A stretch of DNA of 64,000 bases from Sipunculus nudus (taxonomy: Eukaryota > Annelida > Sipuncula > Golfingiida > Sipunculidae), in NCBI GenBank assembly GCA_026874595.1, contig CM049316.1:52525676-52589675 (forward strand). The letters run 5' to 3'. Shown piece by piece: positions 37,140 to 49,818 of this stretch; within the stretch, counting starts at the first letter, position 1, and every line of letters begins with the position of its first letter. The position numbers and the translations under genes were made by a program. The notes beneath the pieces were generated by a model, which saw nothing but the letters and a program-made list of their open reading frames with translations, searched no databases and was not told where the DNA came from.

Positions 37140-39815
37140 TATTTATGAGAATTTCCATCACAACTGATGGCCTGAAAAAGACATTTCTACCCACCAATAA
37201 AATTTATGGCCTGATAAAGACATATATACCCACCAGTAAAACTGATGGCCCGATAAAGACATTTCTACCCACCAAATAAATTTATGGCTTGATAAAGACA
37301 TAATAGCCACCAATAAAACTGAAAGCCTGTTAAGACATTTCAACCCACCAATAAAACAGATGGCCTGATAAAGACATTTCTACCCACTGATAAAACTGAT
37401 GGCCAGATAAAGACAGTTCTACCCACTGATATAACTCATGGCCTGATAAAGACATTTCTACCCACTGATAAAACTCATGGCCTGATATAGAGAGTTCTAC
37501 CCACCAATAAAACTCATGGGCTGATAAAGACATATATACCCTCCAGTAAAACTGATGGCCTGATAAAGACATTTCTACCCACCAATTAAATTAATGGTCT
37601 GATAAAGACATATTTATACAGCAATAAAACTCATGGCTGGAAAAGGACATTTCTACCCATCAGTAAAAATAATTGGCTGATATAGAGAGTTCTATCCATC
37701 AGTAAAACTCAATTGCTGATAAAGACTTCTACCCACCAATAACATTTATGGCCTGATAAAGACATATATACCCACCAGTAAAACTGATGGCCTGATAAAG
37801 ACATATTTCTACCAACCAATTAAATTTATGGCCTGATAAAGACATGTATACCCACCAATAAAACTGAAAGCCTGATAAAGACATTTCTACCCACCAATTA
37901 AATTTATGGCCTGATAAACACATATATTCCCACTAGTAAAACTGGTGGCCTGATAAAGACATTTCTACCCACCAAATAAATTTATGGCTTGATAAAGACA
38001 TATATACCCACCAATGAAACCGAAAGCCTGATAAGACATTTCTACCCACCAATAAAACTGATGGCCTGATAAAGACATTTCTACCCACTGATAAAACTGA
38101 TAGCCTGATAAAGACAGTTCTACCCATCAGTAAAACTCATGGGCTGATAAAGACTTCTACCAACCAATAACATTTATGGCCTGATAAAGACATATATACC
38201 AACCAGTAAAATTGATGGCCTGATACAGACATTTTTTGACCCACCAATTAAATTTATGGCCTGATAAAGATTATCCTACCCACTGATAAAACTAATGGCC
38301 TGATAAAGACATTTCTACCCACTGATATAACTCGTGGCCTGATAAAGACATTTCTACCCACTGATAAAACTCATGGGCTGATAAAGGCTTCTACCAACCA
38401 ATTACATTTATGGCCTGATAAAGACATATATACCCTCCAGTAAAACTGATGGCCTGATAAAGACATTTCTACCCACCAATTAAATTTATGGTCTGATAAA
38501 GACATATTTATACAGCAATAAAACTCATGGCTGGAAAAAGACATTTCTACCCAACAGTAAAACACAAGGCCTGATAAAGACATTTCTACCCACCAATTAA
38601 ATATATGGCGTGATAAACACATATATACCCACTAGTAAAACTGATGGCCTGATAAAGACATTTCTACCCACCAAATAAATTTATGGCTTGATAAAGACAT
38701 ATATACCCACCAATGAAACTGAAAGCCTGATAAGACATTTCTATCCACCAATAAAACTGATGGCCTGATAAAGACATTTCTACCCACTGATAAAACTGAT
38801 AGCCTGATAAAGTCAGTTCTACCCATCAGTAAAACTCACGGGCTGATAAAGAGAGTTCTACCCATCAGTAAAACTCATGGGCTGATAAAGACTTTCATCC
38901 ACCAATTAAATTTATGGCCTGATAAAGATATTACTACCCACCAGTAAAACTGATGGCCTGATAAAGACATTTCTACCCACCAATAAAATTTATGGCCTGA
39001 TAAAGACATATACCCACCAGTAAAACTGAAAGCCTGATAAGACATTTCTACAGACCAATTAAATTTATGGCCTGATTAAGACATATATACCAACCAGTAA
39101 AACTGATGGACTGATAAAGACATTTCTAACCACCTATTAAATTGATGTACTGAAAAAGACATTTCCAACCATTGGTAAAACTGATGGCCTGATCAAGATA
39201 GTTCTACCCATCAATAAAACTCATGGCATGATAAAGACATATTTATACAGCAATAAAACTGATGGCTGGAAAAAGACATTTCTACCCATCAGTAAAACTG
39301 ATGACCTGAAAAAGACATTTCTACCCATCAGTAAATCTGATGGCCTTATAAAGACATTTCTAACCATCAGGAAAACTGATGGCCTTATAAAGACATTTCT
39401 AACCATCAGGAAAACTGATGGCCTGATAAAGACATTTCTAACCATCAGAAAAACTGATGGCCTGATAAAGACATTTCTAACCATCAGGAAAACTGATGGC
39501 CTGATAAAGGCATTTCTACAAATCAGTAAATCTGATGGTCTGATAAAGACATTTCTAACCATCAGGAAAACTGATGGCCTTCTAAAGACATTTCTACCCA
39601 TCAGTAAATCTGATGGCCTGATAAAGACATTTCTAACCATCAGGAAAACTGATGGCCTTATAAAGACATTTCTAACCATCAGGAAACTGATGGCCTGATA
39701 AAGACATTTCTACCCATCAGTAAATCTGATGGCCTGATAAAGACATTTCTAACCATCAGGAAAACTGATGGCCTGATAAAGCCATTTCAACCCATCAGTA
39801 AAATTATCCCTTGAC
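37140..39815. repeat. 39-bp minisatellite, about 69 copies
   Basis: The unit is close to 'ggcctgataaagacatttct' + 'acccaccaataaaactgat'. Variants ('acatatata', 'ccaattaaattta', 'agcaataaaactcatggctgg') recur in fixed order in larger blocks. For example, 37925-38130 resembles 38625-38830, and 37555-37640 resembles 38445-38540. The last 600 bp (39236 on) is more uniform, with 'ctaaccatcaggaaaactg'. Frames of 13-residue repeats on both strands follow from the period. Confidence 0.95.
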
Positions 39816-40144
39816 AAAACATTTACAGGGAACAGTCAGGCAGGGAGACATCCAGTGTTAGTATGTCATGTGTGATAAATCAGGCAAGTGATTTCCTGAA
39901 GCAGTCCTGTGTTATGTATTCAATCTGGGGTATATAAGCTGCCTTCTGCAAACCATTGTTTACCTGTTGTATAAGGTAAACTTTGGTTAAACCCTGGGGA
40001 TAGCACTTTAGCAAGAGGTCCACGGTTGAACACTGCCAGTGACTTCAAGGCAAAACAGTGAAAGACTGGCTGCATGTCAAACACATCTAGAGAAAATGTG
40101 TTCATCATCATGTGAATATTTTTTTCTCTTTATAAAATGAACAG

Positions 40145-41400
40145 ATCAAACAAAGTTTGACAGGCTATGTATAGGAAACCTGAAATTGTTAAATGATCAG
40201 ATCAAAATATTAAATACAATGTGTGTATGTGAACTCTGAAATTATTAAATGACCAGATCAAACATATTTTAGACAGGTTATGTATATGAAACCTGAATTC
40301 ATTAAATGATCAGATCAAACATATTTTAGACAGGTTATGTATGTAAAACCTGAAATCATAAAATTATCCGATCAAACATATTTTAGACAGGTTATGTACA
40401 TGATACCTAAAATCATTAAATGATCAGATCAAACACATTTAGACAGGTTATATATATGAAATCTTAAATCATTAAAAGATCAGATCAAACATTTTAGACA
40501 GGTTTTGTATATGAGTTGAAATCATTGAATTATTAGTTCAGAAATATTTTAGACAGGTCTTGATATGAAACCTGAAATCATTAAATGATCAGATCAAACA
40601 TATTTTAGACAGGTTATGTATATGAAATCTGAATCACTAAATGATCAGATCTACATATTTTAGACAGGTCATGTATATGAAATCTGAAATCATTAAATGA
40701 TCAGATCAAACATATTTTATACAGGTTATGTATATGAAATCTGAAATCATTAAATGATCAGATCAAACATATTTTAGACAGGTTATGTATATGAAACCTA
40801 AAATCATTAAATGATCAGATCAAACACATTTAGACAGGTTATGTATATGAAATCTTAAATCAAAAGATCAGATCAAACATTTTAGACAGGTTTTGTATAT
40901 GAGTTGAAATCATTGAATTATCAGTTCAAAAATATTTTAGACAGGTCATGTATATGAAACCTGAAATCATTAAATGATCAGATCAAACATATTTTAGACA
41001 GGTTATGTATATGAAATCTGAATCATTAAATGATCAGATCTACATATTTTAGACAGGTCATGTATATGAAATCTGAAATCATTAAATGATCAGATCAAAC
41101 ATATTTTATACAGGTTATGTATATGAAATCTGAAATCATTAAATGATCAGATCAAACATATTTTAGACAGGTCATGTATATAAAATCTGATATCATTAAA
41201 TGATCAGATCAAACATATTTTAGACAGGTTATGTATATGAAACCTAAAATCATTAAATGATCAGATCAAACATATTTTAGACAGGTCATGTATATGAAAT
41301 CTTAAATCATTAAATGATCAGATCAAGCATATTTTAGACAGGTTTTGTATATGAGTTGAAATCATTGAATTATCAGATCAAACATATTTTAGTCAGGGTC
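40145..41400. repeat. 57-bp minisatellite, about 22 copies
   Basis: The unit is close to 'cattaaatgatcagatcaaa' + 'catattttagacaggttatg' + 'tatatgaaacctgaaat'. The block 40430-40620 (with the variant 'gagttgaaatcattgaatta') is repeated at 40820-41000, showing higher-order duplication. The array ends about 170 bp before the next TMX3 exon. Confidence 0.93.
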
Positions 41401-41569
41401 GACAACAAGCCATGGACGTTTACAGGTCTCACAACAAGCCGTGGACCCAACAATATAAAGGAAAAAGGACAACATATCTTGGTAATTACAAAAAACTCAT
41501 CCATACACTAACTTTATATATCACATTATTTGCAGACACTCCTTATTTTTCAGTTCTTATTTTTCTCAG

Positions 41570-41623
41570 ATTCCTTGATCTAGGGAGGTTGATGTCAATG
41601 AAGTATAAGGCCAAATATGAAAA
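41570..41623 (+). CDS. TMX3: TMX3 exon, short helix of the third domain
   Basis: This 54-nt exon lies between a strong 'tatttttctcag' acceptor and a GTAAGT donor at 41624. Its first base completes an arginine codon (cg+a) from 30072, and it ends in phase 2. It reads FLDLGRLMSMKYKAKYE. Sequence similarity is low, but length, phases and position match the TMX3 helix before the RDFQFGHMDG-type segment. Confidence 0.8.
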
Positions 41624-41880
41624 GTAAGTATGAACAGAGTTTCGTATTTATGTGTTTTCATTTACATGGATATTTGTAATTCTCAGAACATTCCATATCA
41701 ACATGTATATGAATAAACATATGCTTTAAAACACATTTTTTTTTTTTTTTTTGACTTGCAATTCACTTGTTCCTCATTATTCTTCAAATATTAATAAAAG
41801 GCAAATGAGTATAGATGAATGTGGACAACAAGAACTCATCCAAGCACCAAATTAGCTCATCGCTAACAACCAGACATACT

Positions 41881-42580
41881 TTTTAGCTCAGCTGACTATT
41901 ATTCATCTGAGCTATAGTGATGGTCCTTTGTCCGTCCGTTAACAAGACACGTTTTGTAACTGTTTGACCTAAGAATCCAAAATCCTACATACAGTAAGAT
42001 GTCCCCAAGTTCTCCTGCCAAACCAAAAAATGGGTAACTGCGACTACGTTCCTTTGAGAAATTAAGGAAAAACCTTTCATGTTCCTGGAAAACCTATTGT
42101 TACACTTCAAAACTGCCCACTATAAAAAACACTGGTTATTGTATTCATGTTTTATGTAACCATTCCTGCATATATTTCCTATATACATACAATAAATTAG
42201 GTCAATATTGCGTAAATTCAAACATAATGCACTTTGTAAAAAAATCAGGAAATGTAGTTACTCATCTAACAAGTTAATGACTGAAGCTAGAGACTTTTTT
42301 CCCAAGAATTTAACTTTATTTAATCAAGATTCAATTTTATACCAGTAATCAGACAAGAATTTGTAATTTGTTTTAGTAATTAGCATAATTATAAAAACGG
42401 TACATAAAATTTGGCCAGACTTTGAACAATGCACATTTTTTCCCTACAAGTACTGTGGATTTGATTTTCACAGCATGTACAAATAAAGATTCAATCTGTT
42501 AACATCTGAAATTTCAAAATAAAAGCTCCAAAAGTAGGCTAGTACTTGAATGTGTTTTTATGCTCTTTATTGTTTTCACT
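41881..42580 (+). mobile_element. AGCTCAGCTGAC-family fragment
   Basis: Head TTTTAGCTCAGCTGACTATT at 41881, followed by the family body ('ggaaaaacctttcatg', 'gaagctagagac', 'tttgaacaatgcac'). It is interrupted at 42581 by the head of another element. Confidence 0.65.
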
Positions 42581-44874
42581 TTTTTAGCTCAGCTGACTTT
42601 CATTCATGCTGGGCTATAGCGATGGGTCTTTGTCCGTCCGGCCGGCTGGCTGGCCAGCCGTCAGTTAGCAGGGCACAAATCGTAACCATAGGGGCTAGGG
42701 CCATGAACCCTATGCAGTCTTAGAGGTTCTAAAAAGATCTCCTTGCAAACCTGAAATTAGGTCACTTCTCAAAGTTATGGGGTGTGTTTGCACCCCCAAG
42801 AAAATATTCTTTTAGCCAAAATTTTCATCCCAAACCTTCCATCTTTCACATACAGCCCACCTACCAACAGGGGAAGAACCATAATTATTTTGAGGTCACA
42901 GATCAAGGTCACAGAACCAACTTCTTTGAAAAGCCTGTGGATGCATTTTAAGCCAAACCTTTCATCCCAATTCTTTGATCTTTCACATATAGCTCACCTA
43001 CTAAGTGGGAGAAGAATCCTATAGATGTTGAGGTCACAAGGTCAAAGATCAGGGTCACGGGATCCACTTCTTTGAAAAGATTGTGGACACATTTCAAGCT
43101 AGACCTTTCATTCCAAACCTTTCAGCACTGATATGGCTTCTCTGCCAACAGGGGAAAAAACCTATTGATTTTGAGGTCAAAGGTCAAGTTCACAGCACCC
43201 TCTTCTTGCGTGGAGTCATTTTCAGGCAAACTTTTCAATCTATACTTTCCATCTGTCATATATGGCTTACCTACCAATAGGGGAAGAAGCCTATTGATGT
43301 TGAGCTCAAAAGGTCAAAGGTCAAGGTCACAATATTGTTCTAAATGCTTGTGAACATATTTTAAGTGAAACTGTTCAACCCAAACCTTCAGTCTTTCACA
43401 TATGCCACATCTATGCATCACTGAATGTGATTCAAACTTCATATTTATGGGTCATTTTGCATGAAGAAATAACCAATTGATTTTGATGTCAGCTGGTCAG
43501 GAGGTTAAAGGTTGCAGGTCTAAGTTATTCACTCATTGGTTGACAAGTAATTACACCTGGCCAGATGTAAGTGGTTAGTAGTTACCCATCATTTAGAAAG
43601 AATCCAGTTGATATATGGGCAAAAGGCCACGGTCATAGGTCAGGGATGTTCAAAATAACTTATTTTGTAGACCATCTCTATTTTTATTGTACATATAACC
43701 ATTGGTTATGGTACATCTCACGGTGTGGCTGTAATTGTGAGTGATGCTGGTGACATATGACTCTCTTTTGTATCAGCCTGTTAAGTGATAAGGCTGAGTG
43801 ATAAATACCTCGTTACTGCATAACAAAAACACTGTTGCCGGAATGCTTCAGCCAGGCATTAAGACTGTGAGAGTTTAGCTACTGATTTATAAGATGATGG
43901 GAACATTTTGCAGTTTATTTTATGGAATCATAGCAATAAAATTAGTTTCCTAGATATCTGAATTTTTTATATAAATCACCAGATATAAAAGCAAATGTTT
44001 GTTCTCATAATATGTTGATGTGTACCTGGATTTAGGATAGCTTTTTTTTATTACAAGACCTTTAGTCATGCTTTCTGCATTTCTTTTCTTTCAGGTTTTG
44101 CAGTTTACCTACCCTGTGATCCCATTGAAAAGCAGAGTGATAATAAAAAATATTGGACTTAGACTTTTTACATTTGCATATCTATGAATCTAATATGAGG
44201 GCCTGAAAATGCCTTTTGAATTGTTTTGGACATTCATTACTGTAACATCCTTTGGAGAATTTGCTACAAGTTTGGTCTCTTATTGGAGGATGTGTGATAT
44301 CAAATGTCAGACTTGTAAGAAATCCACTATGTCTGCCAGTTAGCCACCTTAGAAATCCTTTTGTCAGTTCAGTTTCAGTGATTTTTAGCTCAGCTTACTT
44401 TTAGTCATGCTGTGCTATAGCGATGGGTCTTTGTCCGTCGTCCTTCCGTCTGTCTGTTCAGCCGTTAGCAGGGCACAAATTGTAACTGTAAGGGCAAGAT
44501 ACATGAACCCTATGCAGTCTTAGAGGTTCTAAAAAGATCTCCTTGCGGATCTGAAATTAGGTCACTGTGACCTATATTCTCTGAGTTATGGGGTGTGTTT
44601 GCACCTCCCAGAATTAATTCCTATATCCAAAATAATCATCCCAAACCTTACATGTCAATAGAGGAACAAACCTTTTGATATTTAGGTCTTAGGGTCAAAG
44701 ATCAATGTCACAGAACCAGCTTCTTGAAAAAGTTGTGGATGCATTTCAAGTCAGACTTTTCATCCCAAACCTTCCATCTTCCAAGTATGGTCAGATACCA
44801 TATGGTATACCATCAGGCTTTAAATACAGGTCATGCTTGTCAGCTGAGTGTCATGACCCATGGGTCACTTGTTT
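42581..44874 (+). mobile_element. Two AGCTCAGCTGAC-headed copies with 'ggtcaaggtcac' bodies
   Basis: Heads are at 42581 and 44382, each followed by 'tatagcgatgggtctttgtc' and 'tatgcagtcttagaggttct'. The shared tail CAGCTGAGTGTCATGACCCATGGGTC...TTGTTTT ends near 44874. The bodies consist of the 'caaaggtcaaggtcac' tandem type also seen at 10090-10680. The stretch 43700-44380 shows nothing recognisable. Confidence 0.55.
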
Positions 44875-46473
44875 TATTTGTAATGGGTCACTGGGGAGCA
44901 GAAGTCACAGGTGTACAGTTAATTTCATATCCCCCCCCCCCCACTTAGTAATGTGAAAATTGTTATTGTTTGAAAGGTATTTCCTTCATTATGAAGCTGT
45001 TTCCACTCCAAAACTGTTCAAATCAAGGAGTTATCCATAATGTCATGTTGTGGTTATGAAACATTTTAAAGAAATTATTTTTCTTTTAAATAATTTTAGC
45101 AAATTAAAATATAATAAAACCCATCAGAAAGCATCAGAGAGCCAAATTATGGATAAATAAATGGACAATTTAAAATTATAAATTCTGAAGCAACTTATAT
45201 TGTCAGATATTTTTTATTTGCAAATTTATAAAAGACATATTTTTTTTATAAAAAAATAACTGTATATGTATGCATAATGTGTTGTTATCTGACCAAATTA
45301 GGAATAAATGGTGATGCAATTTAGAATTGTAATTATGCTTATATATTCAGATAAATATGTTATATTGCAAATGTATAAAATTTATAAACTTTAAAAAAAT
45401 TAATGTCATGAAAAAAATTAGGATCGGATGCAAACATTTGTTCATATATTTTCCTGCCTCAACAGAACACATAACTTAATTGACTTTGTTCGTCCACCTC
45501 TCCCTGTCTTTTCTTAAATGTTTTATTATTATGAATAAACTTTTCCTTCTGTTGCCTTAAATTTCATAACCTGTGTGTATATTTAGAGGTGTTGTAACTA
45601 TCACCATTTACCCACCTTGCCATTGAGATCTTGCACCTGTGGACTTGTCCATTAGATCTATATCAATTGTATAAGGATTTATTAAATCAGAATAAAATTT
45701 AGTTTTATAAAAAAAATTAAGGATATAATTGAAACATATATTCTTGCCTCAGCAGAATGGGACATTAAGTGATCAGCTCTTGTCTGTCCATCTCTGTTAA
45801 TCCTTAGTTATATAATAATTATAAAATCAACTTTTTTCCTGTAAGCACTATTGAATGCTCCCCCCTTTCTCTCTCTTTCTCTCTCTCTCCTCCCCCCCCC
45901 CCCCTCCATCCAGACTTATTAATAACATAAACACATTTTTGTTGGTCAAATGTATCCTTTCATAAACTCTTAGGCACATAATGTTTTTTTTTACCTTATT
46001 GCATTATATGAATGGTTTCAGGCCACAATTTTCACATTTAAATACATACTTATCAGATTTAGTTTATGCTCATATGAAAAATTTTTTTTTTAATTTTGAA
46101 AGCATTTTATTTAAATTTTTATAAATTAAATGTGTATAATTTTACTTCCGCTAATCTCCACTTTCTGCCTCCTTCTATAATTGACAGGTATTCATACATA
46201 GCTGAAATAATGATAATTTTTTAAATATTTCATCATGAGAGACTCCTGCATCTTTGATATAGTCCATAAAAAGTGCACAGTATTAGTTGGCCAAATATAT
46301 ATTTAATATTTGATTATCACCAGTTAGCAAGACTGTTTCCTCTTAGCTTTTAAATGCTTATGTATAAAAAATAAGTATATTTTGCATTTGCTAAAATTTT
46401 TCCAGAATTTAGCTGATTGACATGACCCATGGGTCCCATGTTTTTTTTCTGCTAAGCCTGTACATGCCTTGTA
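44875..46473. other. Intron with repeat tails and C-rich runs
   Basis: Holds family-type AT-rich text, a C run near 44931-44942, a CT/C-rich stretch at 45860-45905, and a repeat tail (AGCTGATTGACATGACCCATGG) at 46411-46432. No gene. Confidence 0.5.
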
Positions 46474-46935
46474 TGTGAGACCATGTGCCTGTTGTCTTTG
46501 CCTTCTACAGGGATTACCAGTTTTGTGTGAGACCATGTGCCTGTTGTCTTTGCCTTCTACAGGGAGTACCAGTTTTGTGTGAGACCATGTGCCTGTTGTC
46601 TTTGCCTTCTACAGGGATTACCAGTTTTGTGTGAGACCATGTGCCTGTTGTCTTTGCCTTCTACAGGGAGTACCAGTTTTGTGTGAGACCATGTGCCTGT
46701 TGTCTTGGCCTTCTATAGGGATTACCAGTTTTGTGTGAAACCATGTTCCTGTTGTCTTGGCCTTCTACAGGGATTACCAGTTTTGTGTGAGACCAATGTA
46801 CCTGTTGTCTTGGCCTTCTACAGGGATTACCAGTTTTGGATGAGACCATTTGCCTGTTGTCTTTGCCTTCTACAGGGATTACCAGTTTGTGAGACCATGT
46901 GCCTGTTGTCCATGACTTCTACATGGATAACCAGT
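46474..46935 (+). repeat. 52-bp minisatellite made of 3' splice-site copies
   Basis: About nine units of 'gtgagaccatgtgcctg' + 'ttgtctttgccttctacag' + 'ggattaccagttttgt'. Each resembles the authentic TMX3 acceptor and exon start at 47123-47180. AG positions matching the real acceptor fall at about 46510, 46562, 46614, 46666, 46718, 46770, 46823 and 46875; the last unit is degenerate (ctacatgg). Confidence 0.93.
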
Positions 46936-46940
46936 TTTTA

Positions 46941-47118
46941 GGGATCACTCTTTGTCAGTCATTTGTCCAGCCATTCAGCCATCCGGCCGGCCAGCCGTTA
47001 ACAGGGCACAAATCTTAACCACTGGACCTGGAATCTTCTTGCTTGGCATCCAGGGAGGTCCATGAAAAATCTCCTTGGAAGCCTAAAATTAGGTCTCTGT
47101 TTCCCATATTCTCCGAGC
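46941..47118. repeat. Dispersed repeat fragment between the array and the exon
   Basis: 'ccagccgttaacagggcaca' and 'ggtctctgtttcccatattc' are shared with 62222-62350. It separates the 52-bp array from its last, functional-looking copy at 47123. Confidence 0.6.
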
Positions 47119-47165
47119 TCGAGTTTTGTGTCAGACCATGTTCCTGTTTTCTTTGCCTTCTACAG

Positions 47166-47358
47166 GGATTACCAGTTTGTTTGGATGGAGGATGGAGAAG
47201 CTGTGAACTTCATCACCATGACAACAATGAGGCTACCTGTGATTCTGGTGCTGGAGCCTGACACACAGTTGTACTATTTGCCAGAAACTTCACAGCGTGA
47301 CCTGACCTTCAACAGTCTGGCTGGTTTCCTCAGTCAGATCACGGAGGGCAAAGCTGTG
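47166..47358 (+). CDS. TMX3: TMX3 exon, core of the third thioredoxin-like domain
   Basis: This 193-nt exon follows 'ctttgccttctacag' and ends before GTAGGA at 47359. Its first base completes a lysine codon (aa+g). It reads DYQFVWMEDGEAVNFI, then MRLPVILVLEPDTQLYYLPE (with the cis-proline of the third domain), then LAGFLSQITEGKAV. These match the DFQFGHMDG, VPTVVVLN and FINNILDG stretches of TMX3. It ends in phase 0. The donor GTAGGA is weaker than others in this gene. Confidence 0.95.
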
Positions 47359-47583
47359 GTAGGACGGATTTCCATGTTTAAATATCATTACCTCCAATTA
47401 TATAAATACTGCAATTCCATACTGCCTCCACTTCAATCAGTACTTCCAGTGCAATCAATACCTCCACCTGTATCAACACCTCCACATGTATCAATACCTC
47501 CCCTCATATCAGTAACTCCACTCCCATCAATACCTCCAGTCTCATCAATACCTCAACTTGTATCAATACCTCCACTTGCATTA

Positions 47584-49602
47584 CCGTAAAATCTCCACTT
47601 AAAACCGCACTTCCGATTAAAACCGCACCCAGACTTCGCCGAAATTCTAGGTGAGACATCGCGAGGGGCTCAAATACTAAGAACCCCCCTTTAAAACCGC
47701 ACCAACTTTCGCTACGGAATGATTTGACAAAAGACACAATCAAGCTGTCATCTAGAAATGAACACGCGTAGGTTGCGACTCGGCCATTCCTGTCCACTTT
47801 AAAATTCCTTGGGCATTTTATTTAAACACATCGTAACACTTTTGCATGGTCACTCATGCATGAAGTTTGAGAAGACACAAGGGCCGGTGAACCTCCGCCT
47901 GTTTATACAGATTTTATATTCCGTGTCGTATTTTTGTTTGCTACTGATTTGTCATTATATTTTGGAAAAAAAAAATATTCTGCTGATCCATTTCAAGTCA
48001 CTGTATATTTTAATTCTAAAAATAATATTTTGAAATCTTAACTTTTGATGAAAATTTCATTTTCTGGAATTACTATGAAGATTCAAATCATTTTCATACC
48101 GGTAACTTCGGTATTATCATCGTCACATCGTACGTTGACATCACTCAATGCCACAATTTGCTGGCGCGTTTGAAAACATCGCTGGTCAACTTAACTAAAT
48201 ATCAAAGTAACTGAAGTTACCTTTTCGAGATACGCACGTATAGGAAACCAGACGCTTGATAACGAGTGATTTTAAGGTAAGATTAAAGAGGCCAGTCGGG
48301 GTAAGCAAGTTTTTTTCCTGAAGAAAGTTTCCGTGTGTGGAGCCATTTTGTCAAGGCAGTGTTCGCGCAAAGCACGCTGGGACGAAATAGGTGCCTGTTC
48401 TGTTTACCACCCACCGCGTACAGCCGTTCAAAATATTCTTAGCAGAATACCGGGGCGCTCAGCACATGGCGGCACTCAAACTTGATTTTAAAACGATCGT
48501 CTGCCATTGTGAGACTCCTTACGATGTCGGCTTTTTATTCATTTAACGTTTTAAACAAATAATCATTGCTAAATAATGCCGCAAATGGGTTTAAAGAAGG
48601 CTTTTATTTCAATTTTGCTTGACCATGCCCGACGAAGTGGGCCGCTGTGTGTTACAGCAGGGTTGTTGTTAGCCCTAGCGACCGTCCTCTCTTACTACGC
48701 TACGCTGTGCGAGAGCCCTAGAAGATGATTTGACGAAACTGGAGACATTCCACATGACAATTAAATTCTTATATTTCGTCGGAAAAAGTCGTATTCGTTA
48801 AGAAATAAAGATATTCTTATCAAATACGCATATAACATACCAATTAGACAGTGTTTGTCCACTTTAAATGTTGATTAGAAGAATATGTATTATCCTAATA
48901 AACGGTGATACACGGGGAACGATGTCTGCTCTGGGTTTATCCCCAGCCACGGCTGGCCGGCAGCCGCCTGTGTAACCAGTGGAAACGGGCCGCGTTGGCT
49001 CAACGAGCAAAGGTCACGCGGTTCATTGTTTCAGATTCTGAGACAGTTTCAAGCGCAAGGGTTGCAAAGTTTTAAAAGTGAGTCTTGTTTACATACTAAA
49101 ACAATATTTAGCTGAATTTCTTGGTCATTCAATTTAAATTCTATATCTCCCTTAGATTACTTAAAGTTTCCTTGTCATAAACGCACTATTTGATTTTACA
49201 AGATTTTTTTCCGAGAAGGGTTTGAAGTTCGCCAGTTTACTCTGAACCTTTTTATGTGGCGGTATCCAGGTCCTGGATACCGCCGCATTTAATGCAGTTT
49301 AACGTTAGGTTGTTTTAAACGTATTTTTTGGTGACAATTACCAAGATTTTATCACAAGTTATATATCACACGAAAACTAATCAGCAATATTTAATTTATA
49401 AATAACAAATAATCGTTAATAATACATTTACACACGGCTCCCATGCATGCGAGACTACTCGCTGGCCCAAAAACGATGTCTGTCAGGAAGATATTCAGGA
49501 AACCCTTCTAGTATAAACCGCACAGTGCTTTCAGGAAATCAACCTGATTTCAAGATTTTGAATTTCTTGATTAAACCGCGGTTTTAAGTGGAGATTTTAC
49601 GG
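47584..49602 (-). mobile_element. TA-flanked inverted-repeat DNA transposon, copy 2 (longer)
   Basis: It has the same 25-bp ends as the element at 8219-9345, in reverse orientation, with TA on each side (47582-47583, 49603-49604). The array motif rejoins across one TA as 'cattaatacctc', as in intact units. It carries two internal blocks missing from copy 1 (about 47840-48110 and 48670-49325), so copy 1 is probably a deletion derivative. The larger block is GC-richer but shows no transposase. Confidence 0.87.
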
Positions 49603-49818
49603 TAATACCTCGACTTGGATCAGTACCTCCACTTGCATCAATAACTTCACTCATATTAATACCTCAAATTGTATCAATACCTCCACTCACATCAGTATCT
49701 CCACTTGTATCAATACCTCCTCTCATATCAATACCTCCACTCACATCAGTACCTACACTTGTATCAATACCTCCTCTCATATCAATACCTCCACTCACAT
49801 CAGTATCTACACTTGTAT

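Noticed and set aside
39221-39698. Frames of 152 and 156 codons on opposite strands
   Set aside because: Products of the 39-bp array; no independent evidence of coding.
46474-46935. CRISPR-like regular repeats
   Set aside because: Units are contiguous without unique spacers, and the window is eukaryotic with spliced genes.
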